Assembly (NCBI RefSeq): GCF_029589435.1
Contig: NZ_JARRAG010000001.1
Coordinates: 796,808-860,807, forward strand
Length of the DNA stretch: 64,000 bases
Source: Paludisphaera mucosa
Lineage (GTDB): Bacteria; Planctomycetota; Planctomycetia; Isosphaerales; Isosphaeraceae
Direction of reading: 5' to 3'
The notes below the pieces were generated by a model. That model had not been told where the DNA came from. It made no database searches and saw only the letters and a program-made list of their open reading frames with translations. Numbering within the stretch: position 1 is the stretch's first letter; the number at the start of each line of letters is the position of its first letter. Of this stretch, positions 1 to 9,055 are shown one piece after another. The position numbers and the translations under genes are program-made.

Positions 1-1
1 C

Positions 2-55
2 GGCCTCGGCGGGGGCCTCGTCCTCCGGCGTCGCAACGCCCGCCAGGCCGCCTGA
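2..55 (+). CDS. C-terminal tail of a surface/secreted protein (partial)
   Basis: Only the last 17 codons are in the window, ending in TGA at 53-55. They encode a Gly/Leu-rich hydrophobic stretch followed by three arginines and a short Ala-ending tail. This hydrophobic-then-basic ending is what PEP-CTERM and similar sorting signals look like in planctomycetes, so the upstream protein may be exported and processed at its C-terminus. The reading frame is inferred from this pattern alone. Confidence 0.35.
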   Translation, partial: GLGGGLVLRRRNARQAA

Positions 56-187
56 TCCGCAAAGCCCTCTCGCACCTCCCGCCGGCTGCCTGACCCGGCC
101 TTGACCCCTCGCCCCTGCTCGTGGTCCGATGACGGATGTCGAGGAATCGCCTCGTCGGTCGAAGCTCCCTACCGCACCCGTGACTCC

Positions 188-970
188 ATGACCGCCTGGG
201 TCCCCATCGGCCTGACCGCCGTCCTGCTCCTCCTGCCCAGGCTCCTCGGCCCCGGCCGTCGCCCGTCCCGACCGGCCGAGATCGGGTGGAGCCTCATGCC
301 GCTCTGGTGGCTGGCCCGCCTCTACACCCGCCTGGTGCACGGCCTCCGCAACGAGGGCTGGGCCCCTTTGCCCGAGCACGGGCCGGCGATCTTGATCGCC
401 AACCACACGTGCTGCGTCGACCACTTGCTCCTGCAGTCGCGATGTCGCCGCGTGCTCGGCTTCATGATCGCCAGGGAGATGTACGAGCTGCCGATCGTGC
501 ATCGCTTCTGCGTGCGCACCGGCTGCATCCCGGTGAACCGGGACGGCCGCGACATCCAGGCCACCCGCGCCGCGCTTCGGGCGCTCGAAGAGGGCCGCGT
601 CGTGCCGATCTTCCCCGAGGGCCGGATCACGCCCGAGTCGGGCCGGGCCCTCGGTCCCGTCCGCTCGGGCGCGGCGTTCATCGCCGTGCGATCGGGCGCG
701 GTGGTGGTCCCGGCGTTCATCTCCGGGACGCCGCCGACGATCGAGATCGGCCCGGCGCTCTGGACGCCCTCGGATTCGAGGGTGGTCTTCGGGGATCCGA
801 TCGACCTCTCCGACTTCAGCCGCTCTCAGGCCGCCGACAAGGACGTCCTGGCCCAGGTCTGCGAACGGTTCCAGAACGCCCTGCGCGAACTCCAGACGCG
901 GAGCCTCGGCCGGGACGTGATCGCGCCCGATCCGTCCGACGAGCCCGCCGCCGTCGGTCCGGTCGAGTGA
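188..970 (+). CDS. 1-acyl-sn-glycerol-3-phosphate acyltransferase (PlsC family)
   Basis: Acyltransferase that would move an acyl chain from acyl-ACP or acyl-CoA to lysophosphatidic acid at the inner membrane during phospholipid synthesis. The catalytic NHX4D-type motif is visible as NHTCCVD and the substrate-binding FPEGRI motif follows about 70 residues later. The N-terminus starts with a hydrophobic helix (TAWVPIGLTAVLLLLP). A start at 188 is preferred to the open frame from 101 because it places this helix at the very N-terminus. The next gene begins inside its stop codon, so the two are probably translationally coupled. PlsC versus another LPLAT subfamily cannot be settled from sequence. 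Confidence 0.82.
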   Translation: MTAWVPIGLTAVLLLLPRLLGPGRRPSRPAEIGWSLMPLWWLARLYTRLVHGLRNEGWAPLPEHGPAILIANHTCCVDHLLLQSRCRRVLGFMIAREMYELPIVHRFCVRTGCIPVNRDGRDIQATRAALRALEEGRVVPIFPEGRITPESGRALGPVRSGAAFIAVRSGAVVVPAFISGTPPTIEIGPALWTPSDSRVVFGDPIDLSDFSRSQAADKDVLAQVCERFQNALRELQTRSLGRDVIAPDPSDEPAAVGPVE

Positions 971-1980
971 GCCCGCTCGACGTCCGAGCCGTGCTGGATC
1001 GCTACCCGCCGCCCGAGCGACCGCTGGGACCTCCGATCCCGCTGGGGGGCGGCGGCGGCCTGAGCGGGTCGCGATTGTGGCGATACACGTCTCCGCACGG
1101 CGAGCGGGTCCTCCGCGCCTGGCCGCCGGCGACGTCGAGTCCCGAGCGGGTCGTCCGGGTCCACGCCTGGCTGGCGGCGGCCGCCGACCTCGCCTTCGTC
1201 GCCCGCCCGCTGACGACGCACGACGACGCGACGGTCGTCGTGTTCGACGGCCGTTGCTGGGAGCTGACTCCCTGGCTGCCGGGCGAGCCCGGCTCGTCGA
1301 AATCGCCCACGTCCGAGCGCGTCCGCGCCGTCTTCGGGGGACTGGCGGAGCTGCACGTCCGACTCGCTCGCGTGGAGGGCCGGCGCGGCCCGAGTCCGGG
1401 ACTGAACGCCCGTCTTGGCGAGCTGAAATGGCTGATCTCCGGGGGCTTCGACGCCCTGGCTTCGAAGCTCGCGACGAATCGCGACGACCGCTGCTCGCCA
1501 CCGGCGCTCGCCTGGCTGGAGTTGGCGAGGATGGTCGCCCCCCGGGTTTCGACCTCGGCCGCGGCCGTTTCCCGGCGGATCTTGCCCTTGCAGCCCAGCC
1601 TCCGCGACGCCCGGACCGAGCACTTCCTCTTCGCGGGGGACGTTCTCACGGGCCTGATCGATTTCGGGGCGATGGACGTCGAGTCGGCGGCGGGCGACCT
1701 GGCTCGGTTGATGGGGGAATGGCTGCCCGGGGGCGAGTTCGAGCCGCTGCGGTCGGATGGGCTGGCGGCGTATCAGGCGATCCGGCCGCTGGCGGCCGAG
1801 GAGCTTGCGGCGGCCTCGGCGTTCGAGGAGCTCGCCGACGTCCTCATCGCCGAGCGCTGGATTCGCTGGCGGTTCGTGGAGGGGAGGCGGTTCGACGACG
1901 ATCGGGCCTTCGACGAGGGGATCGCCCGGGGCTCGGCCCGCCTGCACAAACTGGCGGCCCGGATCGGGCCGGAAGCCTGA
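967..1980 (+). CDS. aminoglycoside-phosphotransferase/choline-kinase-like protein
   Basis: 337-residue protein of the APH kinase-like superfamily. The catalytic loop is degenerate (LRDARTEHFLF, with the presumed catalytic Asp) and is followed by an IDFGAM motif matching the metal-binding DFG-like segment. An acidic ELTPWLPG segment matches the hinge region of these small-molecule kinases. The start is GTG at 967, overlapping the TGA of the acyltransferase gene (GTGA), which implies co-translation. The substrate is unknown. Given the neighbour it could be a lipid precursor or sugar alcohol; drug resistance is not implied. Kinase activity is inferred, since the HxD signature is not canonical. 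Confidence 0.68.
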   Translation: MSPLDVRAVLDRYPPPERPLGPPIPLGGGGGLSGSRLWRYTSPHGERVLRAWPPATSSPERVVRVHAWLAAAADLAFVARPLTTHDDATVVVFDGRCWELTPWLPGEPGSSKSPTSERVRAVFGGLAELHVRLARVEGRRGPSPGLNARLGELKWLISGGFDALASKLATNRDDRCSPPALAWLELARMVAPRVSTSAAAVSRRILPLQPSLRDARTEHFLFAGDVLTGLIDFGAMDVESAAGDLARLMGEWLPGGEFEPLRSDGLAAYQAIRPLAAEELAAASAFEELADVLIAERWIRWRFVEGRRFDDDRAFDEGIARGSARLHKLAARIGPEA

Positions 1981-1981
1981 G

Positions 1982-2851
1982 TCAGGGTCGGCGGCCCGAA
2001 AGGCCGGGAGCGGAGGGGTCGCTGGGCTGGTCGGCGGCGTCGGTCAGGATTCTCTGGGCGTCTTCCTGGCGGAGGTTCACGCGCTGGATCGCCAGCGCGC
2101 GGCCGCTGCCGGGGTCGATGCTGACGAGCGCCCCGTTCAGCCGGGGGTCGCCGGTGGCGACGTCGAAGTGGCTGGGGACCATCGTGAGCGTGGCGCTCAA
2201 GACGCGGTCGTAGCGGCGGCCGAGGATGCCGTCGTGCGGGCCGGTCATGCCGACGTCGGACTGGAAGGCGGTGCCGCCGGGCAGGACCTGCTCGTCGGCC
2301 GTGGCGACGTGCGTGTGCGTCCCCAGCACGGCCGAGACCCGGCCGTCGAGGTAGCGGCCCAGGAGCTGCTTGTCGCTGGTGGCCTCGGCGTGGACGTCGA
2401 CGAAGACGACGCGGACGTTGGGCCCGACCCGCTCCAGGATCCGGTCGGCCGCGTGGAAGGGGCAGTCGACGGGCTTCATGAAGGTCCGCCCCAGCACCGA
2501 GAAGACGGCCGCGAGCGTGCCGTCGCGGGCCTCGACCAGGGCGAGGTCGGGGCCCGGGGCCTCGGCCGGGAAGTTGGCGGGCTTGAGGACCCGGTCGGTG
2601 CGGTCGAAGACCTGGTGGATCTCGTCCTTGCGGTAGACGTGGTCGCCCATGGTCATGACGTCGACGCCGGCGTCGGTCAGCTCCTCGAAGCAGCGGAGGG
2701 TCAGCCCCGACCCGCCGGCGGCGTTCTCGGCGTTGCAGACGACCAGCCCGATCCCCCAGCGGCGGATGAGCCGGGGTAAAACCTGCGAGACGATCTTGCG
2801 GCCGGGCGATCCCACGACGTCGCCGATGAACAGGATCTTGAGGGGGTTCAA
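1982..2851 (-). CDS. YmdB-family 2',3'-cyclic-nucleotide phosphodiesterase
   Basis: Calcineurin-like metallophosphatase of the TIGR00282/YmdB family, about 289 residues, the normal family length. Metal-binding motifs are visible in order: FIGDVVGSPGR near the N-terminus, CNAENAAGG, GDHVYRKDEI, FVDVHAEATSDK and LGTHTHVATAD. The family hydrolyses 2',3'-cyclic nucleotides, and in Bacillus the homologue lies beside rny and affects RNase Y-dependent mRNA levels. Here too it lies immediately downstream of the RNase Y gene on the same strand with a 28-base gap, so the functional link is supported by context. Confidence 0.9.
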   Translation of the reverse strand: MNPLKILFIGDVVGSPGRKIVSQVLPRLIRRWGIGLVVCNAENAAGGSGLTLRCFEELTDAGVDVMTMGDHVYRKDEIHQVFDRTDRVLKPANFPAEAPGPDLALVEARDGTLAAVFSVLGRTFMKPVDCPFHAADRILERVGPNVRVVFVDVHAEATSDKQLLGRYLDGRVSAVLGTHTHVATADEQVLPGGTAFQSDVGMTGPHDGILGRRYDRVLSATLTMVPSHFDVATGDPRLNGALVSIDPGSGRALAIQRVNLRQEDAQRILTDAADQPSDPSAPGLSGRRP

Positions 2852-2879
2852 CGCCTTGCTCGCTCTCGACGCGGGGGAC

Positions 2880-4436
2880 TCAACGCGCGTATTCGACGCT
2901 TCGGCTCTCGCGGAGGACCGTCACCTTGACCTCGCCGGGGTAGGTCAGCTGGGCCTCGATGGCCTTGGCGACGTCGCGGCAGAGCGAGGCGGCCGAGGCG
3001 TCGTCGAGCTGCCGGCTGTCGACCATCACCCGCACCTCGCGGCCGGCCTGGATGGCGTACGCCTGCTCGACGCCGGGGAAGCCCAGGGCCAGCGACTCCA
3101 GCTCCTCCAGCCGCCGGACGTACTTCTCCAGCGTCTCGCGGCGGGCGCCGGGCCGGCTGGCGCTGATGGCGTCGGCGGCGGCGACGAGGACGGTGTAGGG
3201 GGCGTCGACCCGCAGGTCGTCGTGATGTCCGAGCGCCGCGTGGGTGACCTCCTTGCCCTCGCCGTAGCGGCGGAGCAGCTCGGCCCCGACGGCGGGGTGG
3301 CCCCCTTCCATCTCGTGGTCGGCCGCCTTGCCCAGGTCGTGGAGCAGGCCGCAGCGGCGGCCGAGGGCCCCGTCGAGGCCGATCTCCTCGGCCATCATGC
3401 CGGCGAGGAAGGCCACCTCGATCGAGTGCCGCAGCACGTTCTGCGAGTAGCTGGTGCGGAACTTGAGCCGGCCGAGGTAGTCGAGCACCTTCTCGTGCAG
3501 GCCGATGACGTCGGCCTCGCGGGCGGCCTCGCGGCCGACCTTGAGGATGTGCTGGTCCATCTCGTCGTGGGTGTCCTTGACGATCTCCTCGATGCGCGAG
3601 GGATGGATCCGGCCGTCCTGGATGAGCCGCTCGAGGGCGAGCTTGGCGACCTCGCGGCGGATGCTGTCGAAGCCGGTGACGATCACGACGCCGGGTGTGT
3701 CGTCGACGATGACGTCGACGCCGGTCGCCTTCTCGAAGGCGCGGATGTTGCGGCCTTCGCGGCCGATGATCCGGCCCTTCATCTCGTCGTTGGGGATGTC
3801 GACGGTGCTGACGGTGACCTCGGCCGTGTGCGACGCCGCGTAGCGCTGGATCGCGACGGCGAGGATCTCGCGGGCCCGCTCGCGGCTGGTCTCGCGGACG
3901 TGGGCCTCGTAGCGGAGGATGCGGTCGCCGGCCTCGGCCTTCAGCTCCTCCTCGATCCGGGCCAGCAGCAGGCGGCGGGCCTCCTCGGCCGAGAGCCCCC
4001 CCACGCGCTGCAGCTCCTCCAGCCGGCGGGCCTCCAGGCGCTCGACCTCGCGGCGGCCGGCGGCGATGCCGGCCTCCTTCTCGACCTGGAGGCGGTGGAC
4101 CTCGTCGAGGTCGCGTTCCTTCTTGTTGATCATGTCGATCCGTTGATCCAGGAGGTCGCCGCGCTTCTCCAGCCGGCGCTCCTGCTCGCGGATCTCCTTG
4201 CGGGGCCCCTCCAGCTCGGCCTCCAGCTCGTGGCGGAGCCGCAGCGATTCCTCGCGCGAGGTCAGCTCCGCCTGGCGGAGGATGGTCTCGGACTCGCGGT
4301 GGGCGTTGGAGAGCAGCTGCTCGACCAGCCCGCGGGCGGACGTGGCGCGGCTGCGGGCCGCGATGTGGAAGGTTCCCCAGGCCCCGAAGACGCCCAGGAT
4401 CAGCCCGATCAGGCCTGCGATCAGCTCTCCATACAC
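2880..4436 (-). CDS. rny: ribonuclease Y
   Basis: Membrane-anchored endoribonuclease that starts mRNA decay. The layout is standard: one N-terminal transmembrane helix ([17 protein letters not shown]), a long Glu/Arg-rich coiled coil to about residue 200, a KH domain with [15 protein letters not shown] around residue 222, then an HD domain with [12 protein letters not shown] near residue 364. The GTG at 4436 gives 518 residues, the usual family length. The open frame extends further upstream to 4598, but that part is Pro/Arg-rich and lies before the membrane helix. It is followed by the ymdB-like gene on the same strand. Confidence 0.95.
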   Translation of the reverse strand: MYGELIAGLIGLILGVFGAWGTFHIAARSRATSARGLVEQLLSNAHRESETILRQAELTSREESLRLRHELEAELEGPRKEIREQERRLEKRGDLLDQRIDMINKKERDLDEVHRLQVEKEAGIAAGRREVERLEARRLEELQRVGGLSAEEARRLLLARIEEELKAEAGDRILRYEAHVRETSRERAREILAVAIQRYAASHTAEVTVSTVDIPNDEMKGRIIGREGRNIRAFEKATGVDVIVDDTPGVVIVTGFDSIRREVAKLALERLIQDGRIHPSRIEEIVKDTHDEMDQHILKVGREAAREADVIGLHEKVLDYLGRLKFRTSYSQNVLRHSIEVAFLAGMMAEEIGLDGALGRRCGLLHDLGKAADHEMEGGHPAVGAELLRRYGEGKEVTHAALGHHDDLRVDAPYTVLVAAADAISASRPGARRETLEKYVRRLEELESLALGFPGVEQAYAIQAGREVRVMVDSRQLDDASAASLCRDVAKAIEAQLTYPGEVKVTVLRESRSVEYAR

Positions 4437-4745
4437 GCCGTGCGGCCTTTCCAGGTCTGACTCACTTCCACACCGGCACGCGCGAGACGATGGCCGAGCC
4501 CCGCGGAGGGCCCGCCGATCGGGGCCGCCCTCGACGACGGGGCGCCGCGAGGCCGGAAACGGGGGAGGGCCGCTCCAGAGACTCGCCGCCCTCGCCAAAG
4601 GGGACCGGGGGGCGGCCGGGGCGCGACTGGACCTCCGCGTCCGCTCGGCGCGCGAGGCCCGGGCTCTACTCTATCAAAAGGTTAGGCGCGGTCAATCGCC
4701 CGCCGGGCGGGCGGGGCCGACCGCCCGCGCCGGCGGCCGTCCTCG
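4437..4745. other. rny upstream region
   Basis: This 309-base stretch holds the rny leader, the promoter candidate at 4668-4695 and, at 4697-4740, a very GC-rich segment with self-complementary GCCCGCC/GGCGGGC runs that could stop transcription of the DUF1579 gene arriving from the right. No convincing coding frame is seen. Confidence 0.4.
4668..4695 (-). promoter_or_regulatory. candidate sigma70-type promoter for rny-ymdB
   Basis: On the minus strand, TTGACC (4695-4690) is followed after 16 bases by TAGAGT (4673-4668). This matches the -35 box 5 of 6 and the -10 box 4 of 6. It would give a leader of about 225 bases before the RNase Y start. Seen by eye only; no transcript evidence. Confidence 0.4.
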
Positions 4746-5312
4746 TCACTTGGCCTTGCGCTTGTACGTCATCTGCAGCAGCTTGTAATACTGCCCCTGG
4801 GTCTCGTCGCTCTTGATGAAGAACGTGAACTCCCGCTCGTCCTCCCCCTTCAGGACCGTCTCCGTCTTGACGTCGTAAGGGGCCTTCGTGCGGGGATCGG
4901 TCGACTTGCCTAGGCTGGTCAGCGTCTTCGTCTTCTCGTCGTATGTCCCTTCCAGGACCATCATGTGTGGATCGCTGGAGTCGACCCAGACGTCGATGAA
5001 CTTCTTCTTGGAGGGGTCGTAGCCGCTGATCCCATGGCCGCTGAAGGGTGCGCCGTTCATCTTGCCGTCGAACTTGCTGAGCAGCCATAAGCCGCCGGGC
5101 ATCAGGCTGATCTCCTCGACCCCCTTCGAGACGTCGGGCGGGGCCTCCGGCCCACGCAGCCAGATTTTGACCTCGGCGTCCCAGGTTCCCACCTCCTTGG
5201 CCAGTTCCACGTGCTCGGCCGTCGGCTTGACCGGCTCGTCCTGGGCGCGAGCCGCCGCCGTCGAAAGCACCGCCAGGAACGCCGCGGACGCGAGGCGCAG
5301 GGTCGTCTTCAT
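4746..5312 (-). CDS. secreted DUF1579 family protein
   Basis: 188 residues with a clear signal peptide (Lys, then a hydrophobic core ending in AAARAQ) and a mature part typical of DUF1579: a GTWDAEVKIW start, an EEISLMPGGLWLLSKFDG segment and the GISGYDPSKKKFIDVWVDS signature. The family is common in planctomycetes and has no defined biochemical role. It is predicted to be a lipocalin-like beta-barrel outside the cytoplasm. It precedes rny on the same strand but is separated by 309 bases with its own likely terminator, so it is probably a single-gene unit. Confidence 0.85.
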   Translation of the reverse strand: MKTTLRLASAAFLAVLSTAAARAQDEPVKPTAEHVELAKEVGTWDAEVKIWLRGPEAPPDVSKGVEEISLMPGGLWLLSKFDGKMNGAPFSGHGISGYDPSKKKFIDVWVDSSDPHMMVLEGTYDEKTKTLTSLGKSTDPRTKAPYDVKTETVLKGEDEREFTFFIKSDETQGQYYKLLQMTYKRKAK

Positions 5313-5462
5313 GCTTCCTCCTCGTGGTTCATGTGTTCGTAAGATCAGGCGACACGGGAGGGAATATCGGAGATCGCTGGAAGTTTGTCCAGTAAAATCG
5401 CCGACCCCTCCCGCGATTCGCGGAAGGGTGTTCGTGCGTCCTCGGCGATTATCGGGGCCCGC

Positions 5463-7439
5463 TCAGCGGGGAAGCGTGGGGAGGGCGGGCTCTTCGCCGG
5501 CGCGGGCGGTGGCCGACGCGGCGTGCGAGCCCGGCGTCTCGGCGGGGTCGCGAGGCGTGGGCGCGGGGGCCTTGAGCCCCAGGTGCTCGTGCAGGATCCG
5601 GCGCACCTCGCGGACCGCGAGGGGATCCTTCTGCACGCCGTGGTCGGACCGCACGATCTTCTCGGAGGCGACGCCTTCCAGGTGCGAGCTGCGATAGGGG
5701 ACGACGCCGTCGGTGGTCTGGCGGCGGTCGTCGGGCCGCACCGAGCCGATGACCGAGTGCAGGACGACGTCCGACGCGAGCTTCATTTCCAGGATGGCCG
5801 TCAGGGTCGGCGAATCGGTCGCCAGGGTCTCGATGCTCGACGGGAACCGCCGGAATCGGCCCTTGAAGGCGTCCGGGTTGTCCTTCACGAGCTGGCTCAA
5901 GAGCTTGTGGATGGAATCCGGATCCGCGATCAGGTTCGTGCTGACCCGGCCGATCATGCTCCGCGAGAGGTCCGAGCCCCGGTGCGGCGTGGCCAGGAAG
6001 ACGACCCGCTTCACGAACGGCAGGGGCTCGAAGAAGAGCAGCCGCTTGAGCTGGGCGAGCACGTCGGGAGGGCCGAGGATGTCCTCGAAGGTCTGGTCCG
6101 AGTTGAGCTGCCAGAGCTGCTCGCCGCTGGAAAGGACCATGCAATGGCTCAGCAGCCCGCCCATCGAGTGTCCCAGCAGGACCATGCGGTCGAAGTCGGG
6201 CTCGCGGCCGTCGGGGTTGTACATCGACTTGGCCTGCGTCAGCGCGTCGCGGAGGTTGGCCGCGGCGATCGGCAGCGGCACGCCGGTCGGATACATGTAG
6301 AGGAGGAACTGGTACCTGTCGCGGATCATCGGGTCGCGCTCGAGCTCGTCGAGCATCGGGATCCAGGCGAGCGGGCTGCTGATCAGGCCGTGGACCATGA
6401 CCACCGGGATCTTCCCCGGCTCGTAAGGGCGGATCATCACGAGGTTGGCGCGTTCGAGGGCCTGCTCGGGCCGCATGAGGCCCGACCAGCGGAATCGCTC
6501 CAGGTCGGTCCGCGACCACATGTAGGCCAGGGGGGTCGTCAGGTCGGTCTCGAGCGCGATCTGCGTCGGCGGCTCGCCGACGAGCTGGTAGAGCAGGGGG
6601 TCGACGAGCCGGAGCGTGCACTGGCGGACCTGGTTGACGTCCTCGACCGGGTCTCGGAGCCGCGAGTTGGGGACGAGGAAGGCGGTCAGCGGGAAGGCCA
6701 TCTCGGGCGGGTAGAACCGCTCGGCGGGCGGCCGGTCGGCCCGCTTGGCGTCGGCCTCGCGGACGCCGATGAGGGGGACGCCGATGCCGTACGAGTTGCG
6801 GCTGGTCGCCAGGCCGCCGACCTCGAAATCGGTGGTCGGCAGCAGCTTGTGGATGTCCGCCGGCTTCCACGGGGAGTTGGCGTCGAGCGCGACCTGCAGC
6901 TCGTGCTCGCGGTCGCCGGCCTTGAGCTTGATCTTCCCCTGGGGGTCGATCGGATCCTGCGCCTGGGCGGCCCGGATGATCCGTTCGAGGCCGGCGTTGT
7001 AGATCTCGCAGGCCACGCGGTAGCGGGGGTCGGCCGGGGCGCGGCCCTCGGCCAGCTCGGGGTCGAACAGGTAGTCGTGGGCGTAGGCGACGGCGTCGAG
7101 ATAGCGGCCTACCGCCTGCGTCTTGCGCCAGCGTTCGTTCTTGCCGCCGTCGACCCACGAAAGCTCGGCGAGCGCGTAGACCAGCTCGGCGCTGGGCTGG
7201 TTGCGGGCGATCTTCTCCAGGCTCAAGATCGCGTGCTCGGGGTCCTTGCGATACCGCTTCTCGAGGTCGTAGCGGCTCAGGGTCTCGAGCGTCCGCGGGC
7301 TGGGCCGGTCCATGGCGGCGACGCTGGGATGGGACGCGGAGAAACCGCGGTCCCCGCGAGCGGGCTGGATCGTGATGTCCGACCATCCCAGCAGCGTGGA
7401 GGCCGCCAGGACGAGATGGGCGATCGGCATTCGGGTCAC
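5463..7439 (-). CDS. exported alpha/beta hydrolase (lipase-like)
   Basis: 658 residues. The N-terminus has a hydrophobic export signal (IAHLVLAASTLLGWS). Residues 50-330 form a poorly recognisable helical region. From about 340 an alpha/beta-hydrolase domain starts with VVMVHGLISS (oxyanion HG at 350-351), and the nucleophile elbow GHSMGG places the catalytic Ser at 425. A late DGVVPYRSSHLEG / VRSDHGVQ segment supplies a likely catalytic His. The layout resembles planctomycetal lipase-like proteins of unknown substrate. It is not obviously co-transcribed with neighbours and ends 150 bases before the DUF1579 gene on the same strand. Confidence 0.8.
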   Translation of the reverse strand: MTRMPIAHLVLAASTLLGWSDITIQPARGDRGFSASHPSVAAMDRPSPRTLETLSRYDLEKRYRKDPEHAILSLEKIARNQPSAELVYALAELSWVDGGKNERWRKTQAVGRYLDAVAYAHDYLFDPELAEGRAPADPRYRVACEIYNAGLERIIRAAQAQDPIDPQGKIKLKAGDREHELQVALDANSPWKPADIHKLLPTTDFEVGGLATSRNSYGIGVPLIGVREADAKRADRPPAERFYPPEMAFPLTAFLVPNSRLRDPVEDVNQVRQCTLRLVDPLLYQLVGEPPTQIALETDLTTPLAYMWSRTDLERFRWSGLMRPEQALERANLVMIRPYEPGKIPVVMVHGLISSPLAWIPMLDELERDPMIRDRYQFLLYMYPTGVPLPIAAANLRDALTQAKSMYNPDGREPDFDRMVLLGHSMGGLLSHCMVLSSGEQLWQLNSDQTFEDILGPPDVLAQLKRLLFFEPLPFVKRVVFLATPHRGSDLSRSMIGRVSTNLIADPDSIHKLLSQLVKDNPDAFKGRFRRFPSSIETLATDSPTLTAILEMKLASDVVLHSVIGSVRPDDRRQTTDGVVPYRSSHLEGVASEKIVRSDHGVQKDPLAVREVRRILHEHLGLKAPAPTPRDPAETPGSHAASATARAGEEPALPTLPR

Positions 7440-7891
7440 TCCCTCGACCCCAGACGGCGGCTAAATTCGGGCGGCAGCCGGCGACCGCGGAACCGAGACG
7501 GGCGGACCCGTCCCGGAGGGCGGATCATGACGCCCGTCCCCGCTTCGGTCAATCCCGAACGCCGGCCCGTCGGGTCGGGGCGATGGGGCGGCGAGACGCC
7601 GTCGGGCCTGATCGACGCCGTGAAGAATCGCCCGCTGGCGAGGCTCCAGATCCGCTCGGAGGACGGCCGCGTGCTCCAGGCCTGATCCGGATCCCCGGCG
7701 AGGAGTCGCGACACAAGCTTGCAAACGGGGCCGGGTTGGGCGACGCTTGTGTCGCGGCTTCCGGATGCGAGGCGGTCCGACGGGCGTGCGACGACGGCGC
7801 ACCCTGTCTCCTCCCGCCCGTTCAAGGATGCGCCGCTCGCTTCCCTCGACGATCGTCCGCGTCGACGACTGATGGATGATAAGGGTCGCCC
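7440..7891. other. divergent intergenic region
   Basis: 452 bases between the exported hydrolase (minus) and the HlyD gene (plus), so it must carry promoters for both. A possible 52-codon gene lies inside it at 7527-7685. Other short open frames here have Arg/Pro-rich translations typical of non-coding GC-rich DNA. Confidence 0.4.
7527..7685 (+). CDS. possible small protein, unknown
   Basis: A 52-residue frame with a well-placed GGAGGG ribosome-binding site 6 bases before ATG. The product begins TPVPASVNPERRPVG and contains SGLIDAVKNRPLARLQIRSEDG, which looks more protein-like than the shadows around it. No family is recognised. It lies in the divergent region before the efflux operon and could equally be chance. 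Confidence 0.25.
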   Translation: MTPVPASVNPERRPVGSGRWGGETPSGLIDAVKNRPLARLQIRSEDGRVLQA

Positions 7892-9034
7892 ATGTTCAAG
7901 AAGTTGATCCGCATCGTGGCCGGGGTCGTCGCGCTCGCCGTGCTGGCGCTAGGGGCGTTCCTCTTCTTCGACGCCCAGCAGCGGTCGAAGCTGCCCGCGG
8001 GCATCGTCTCGGGCAACGGCCGGATCGAGTCGGTGCAGGTGGACGTCTCGGCCAAGTATCCCGGCCGGGTGGTGCGGATCTTCGCCCATGAGGGCGACCT
8101 GGTGAGGACCTCGCAGGTGCTCGCCCAGATCGACACCGCCGAGCTGGACGCCGAGCTGGCCGGCGGCAAGGCCAAGATCGCCGAGGCCGTCGGCAACGAG
8201 GTCAGGATCAAGGCCGACATCCTCACCAAGGAGGCGACGCTCCGCTACCAGGACCAGGAGTTCGCCCGCAACCGCGAGCTGTTCAATCGCCGGGTGATCT
8301 CGCGCGAGGAGATGGAGCAGTCGATGACGAAGCGCGACATCGCCCGCTCGGATCTCGAAGCCGAGAAGGCCAAGCTCAAGGTCAACGAGCGGACGATCGA
8401 GGCCGCGACGGCCGACGTCCAGAACACGCAGGCCAAGATCGTCGACTCCACGCTGGTCTCGCCCGTCAACGGCCGGGTGCTCTACCGGCTGGCCGAGGAG
8501 CGGGAAGTTCTGGGGGCGGGGGGCAAGGTGCTGACGCTCGTCAACCTCGACGACGTCTACATGGAGATCTTCCTCCCCTCCGACGAGGCGGCGCGGATCG
8601 ACCTCGGCGCCGAGGCGCGGATCGTCCTCGACGCCGTCCCGGAGTATGCGGCCAAGGCCAACGTCACGTTCATCTCGCCCGAGGCCCAGTTTACTCCCAA
8701 GCAGGTCGAGACCCGTACCGAGCGCGACAAGCTCATGTTCCGGGTCAAGCTCAAGGTCCCGCACGATCTGCTGCTGCCGTACATCGAGCGGATCAAGACG
8801 GGCGTCCGCGGCGTGGGTTACGTCAAGCTCGACCCCGCGACGCCCTGGCCCGAGAAGCTCGAACGCCGTTTCCCCCCGCCCAGGAAGAGCGTCGCCCCGA
8901 AGCCGCCGGACGAGCCGAAGCCGGCCGAAGCCAAGTCGGCCGACCCGGCGCCGGCCCCCGAAGCGACCCCGAAGGCCGTCGAGGCCCCCGCCAAGGACGC
9001 CGCGCCGGCCCCGGCCGCGAAACCCTCGAACTAG
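7892..9034 (+). CDS. HlyD-family membrane-fusion protein (YhiI-like)
   Basis: Periplasmic adaptor of a tripartite or ABC efflux system. It has one N-terminal transmembrane helix (IVAGVVALAVLALGAFLFF), a lipoyl/barrel-sandwich half (SVQVDVSAKYPGRVVRIFAHEGDLV), a coiled-coil hairpin from about residue 80 to 180, the returning lipoyl half (DSTLVSPVNGRVLYRLAEE) and a beta-barrel domain. The last 65 residues are an Ala/Pro/Lys-rich low-complexity tail, unusual for the family. The next gene starts 21 bases downstream. The order adaptor, double ATPase/permease, second permease matches the E. coli yhiI-rbbA-yhhJ cluster. Confidence 0.9.
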   Translation: MFKKLIRIVAGVVALAVLALGAFLFFDAQQRSKLPAGIVSGNGRIESVQVDVSAKYPGRVVRIFAHEGDLVRTSQVLAQIDTAELDAELAGGKAKIAEAVGNEVRIKADILTKEATLRYQDQEFARNRELFNRRVISREEMEQSMTKRDIARSDLEAEKAKLKVNERTIEAATADVQNTQAKIVDSTLVSPVNGRVLYRLAEEREVLGAGGKVLTLVNLDDVYMEIFLPSDEAARIDLGAEARIVLDAVPEYAAKANVTFISPEAQFTPKQVETRTERDKLMFRVKLKVPHDLLLPYIERIKTGVRGVGYVKLDPATPWPEKLERRFPPPRKSVAPKPPDEPKPAEAKSADPAPAPEATPKAVEAPAKDAAPAPAAKPSN

Positions 9035-9055
9035 GCTTCGGACCAGGGAGCGACC

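Noticed and set aside
286-966. Long in-frame extension upstream of the kinase-like gene
   Set aside because: It lies over the acyltransferase in another frame. The GTG at 967 overlapping the previous stop gives a normal start.
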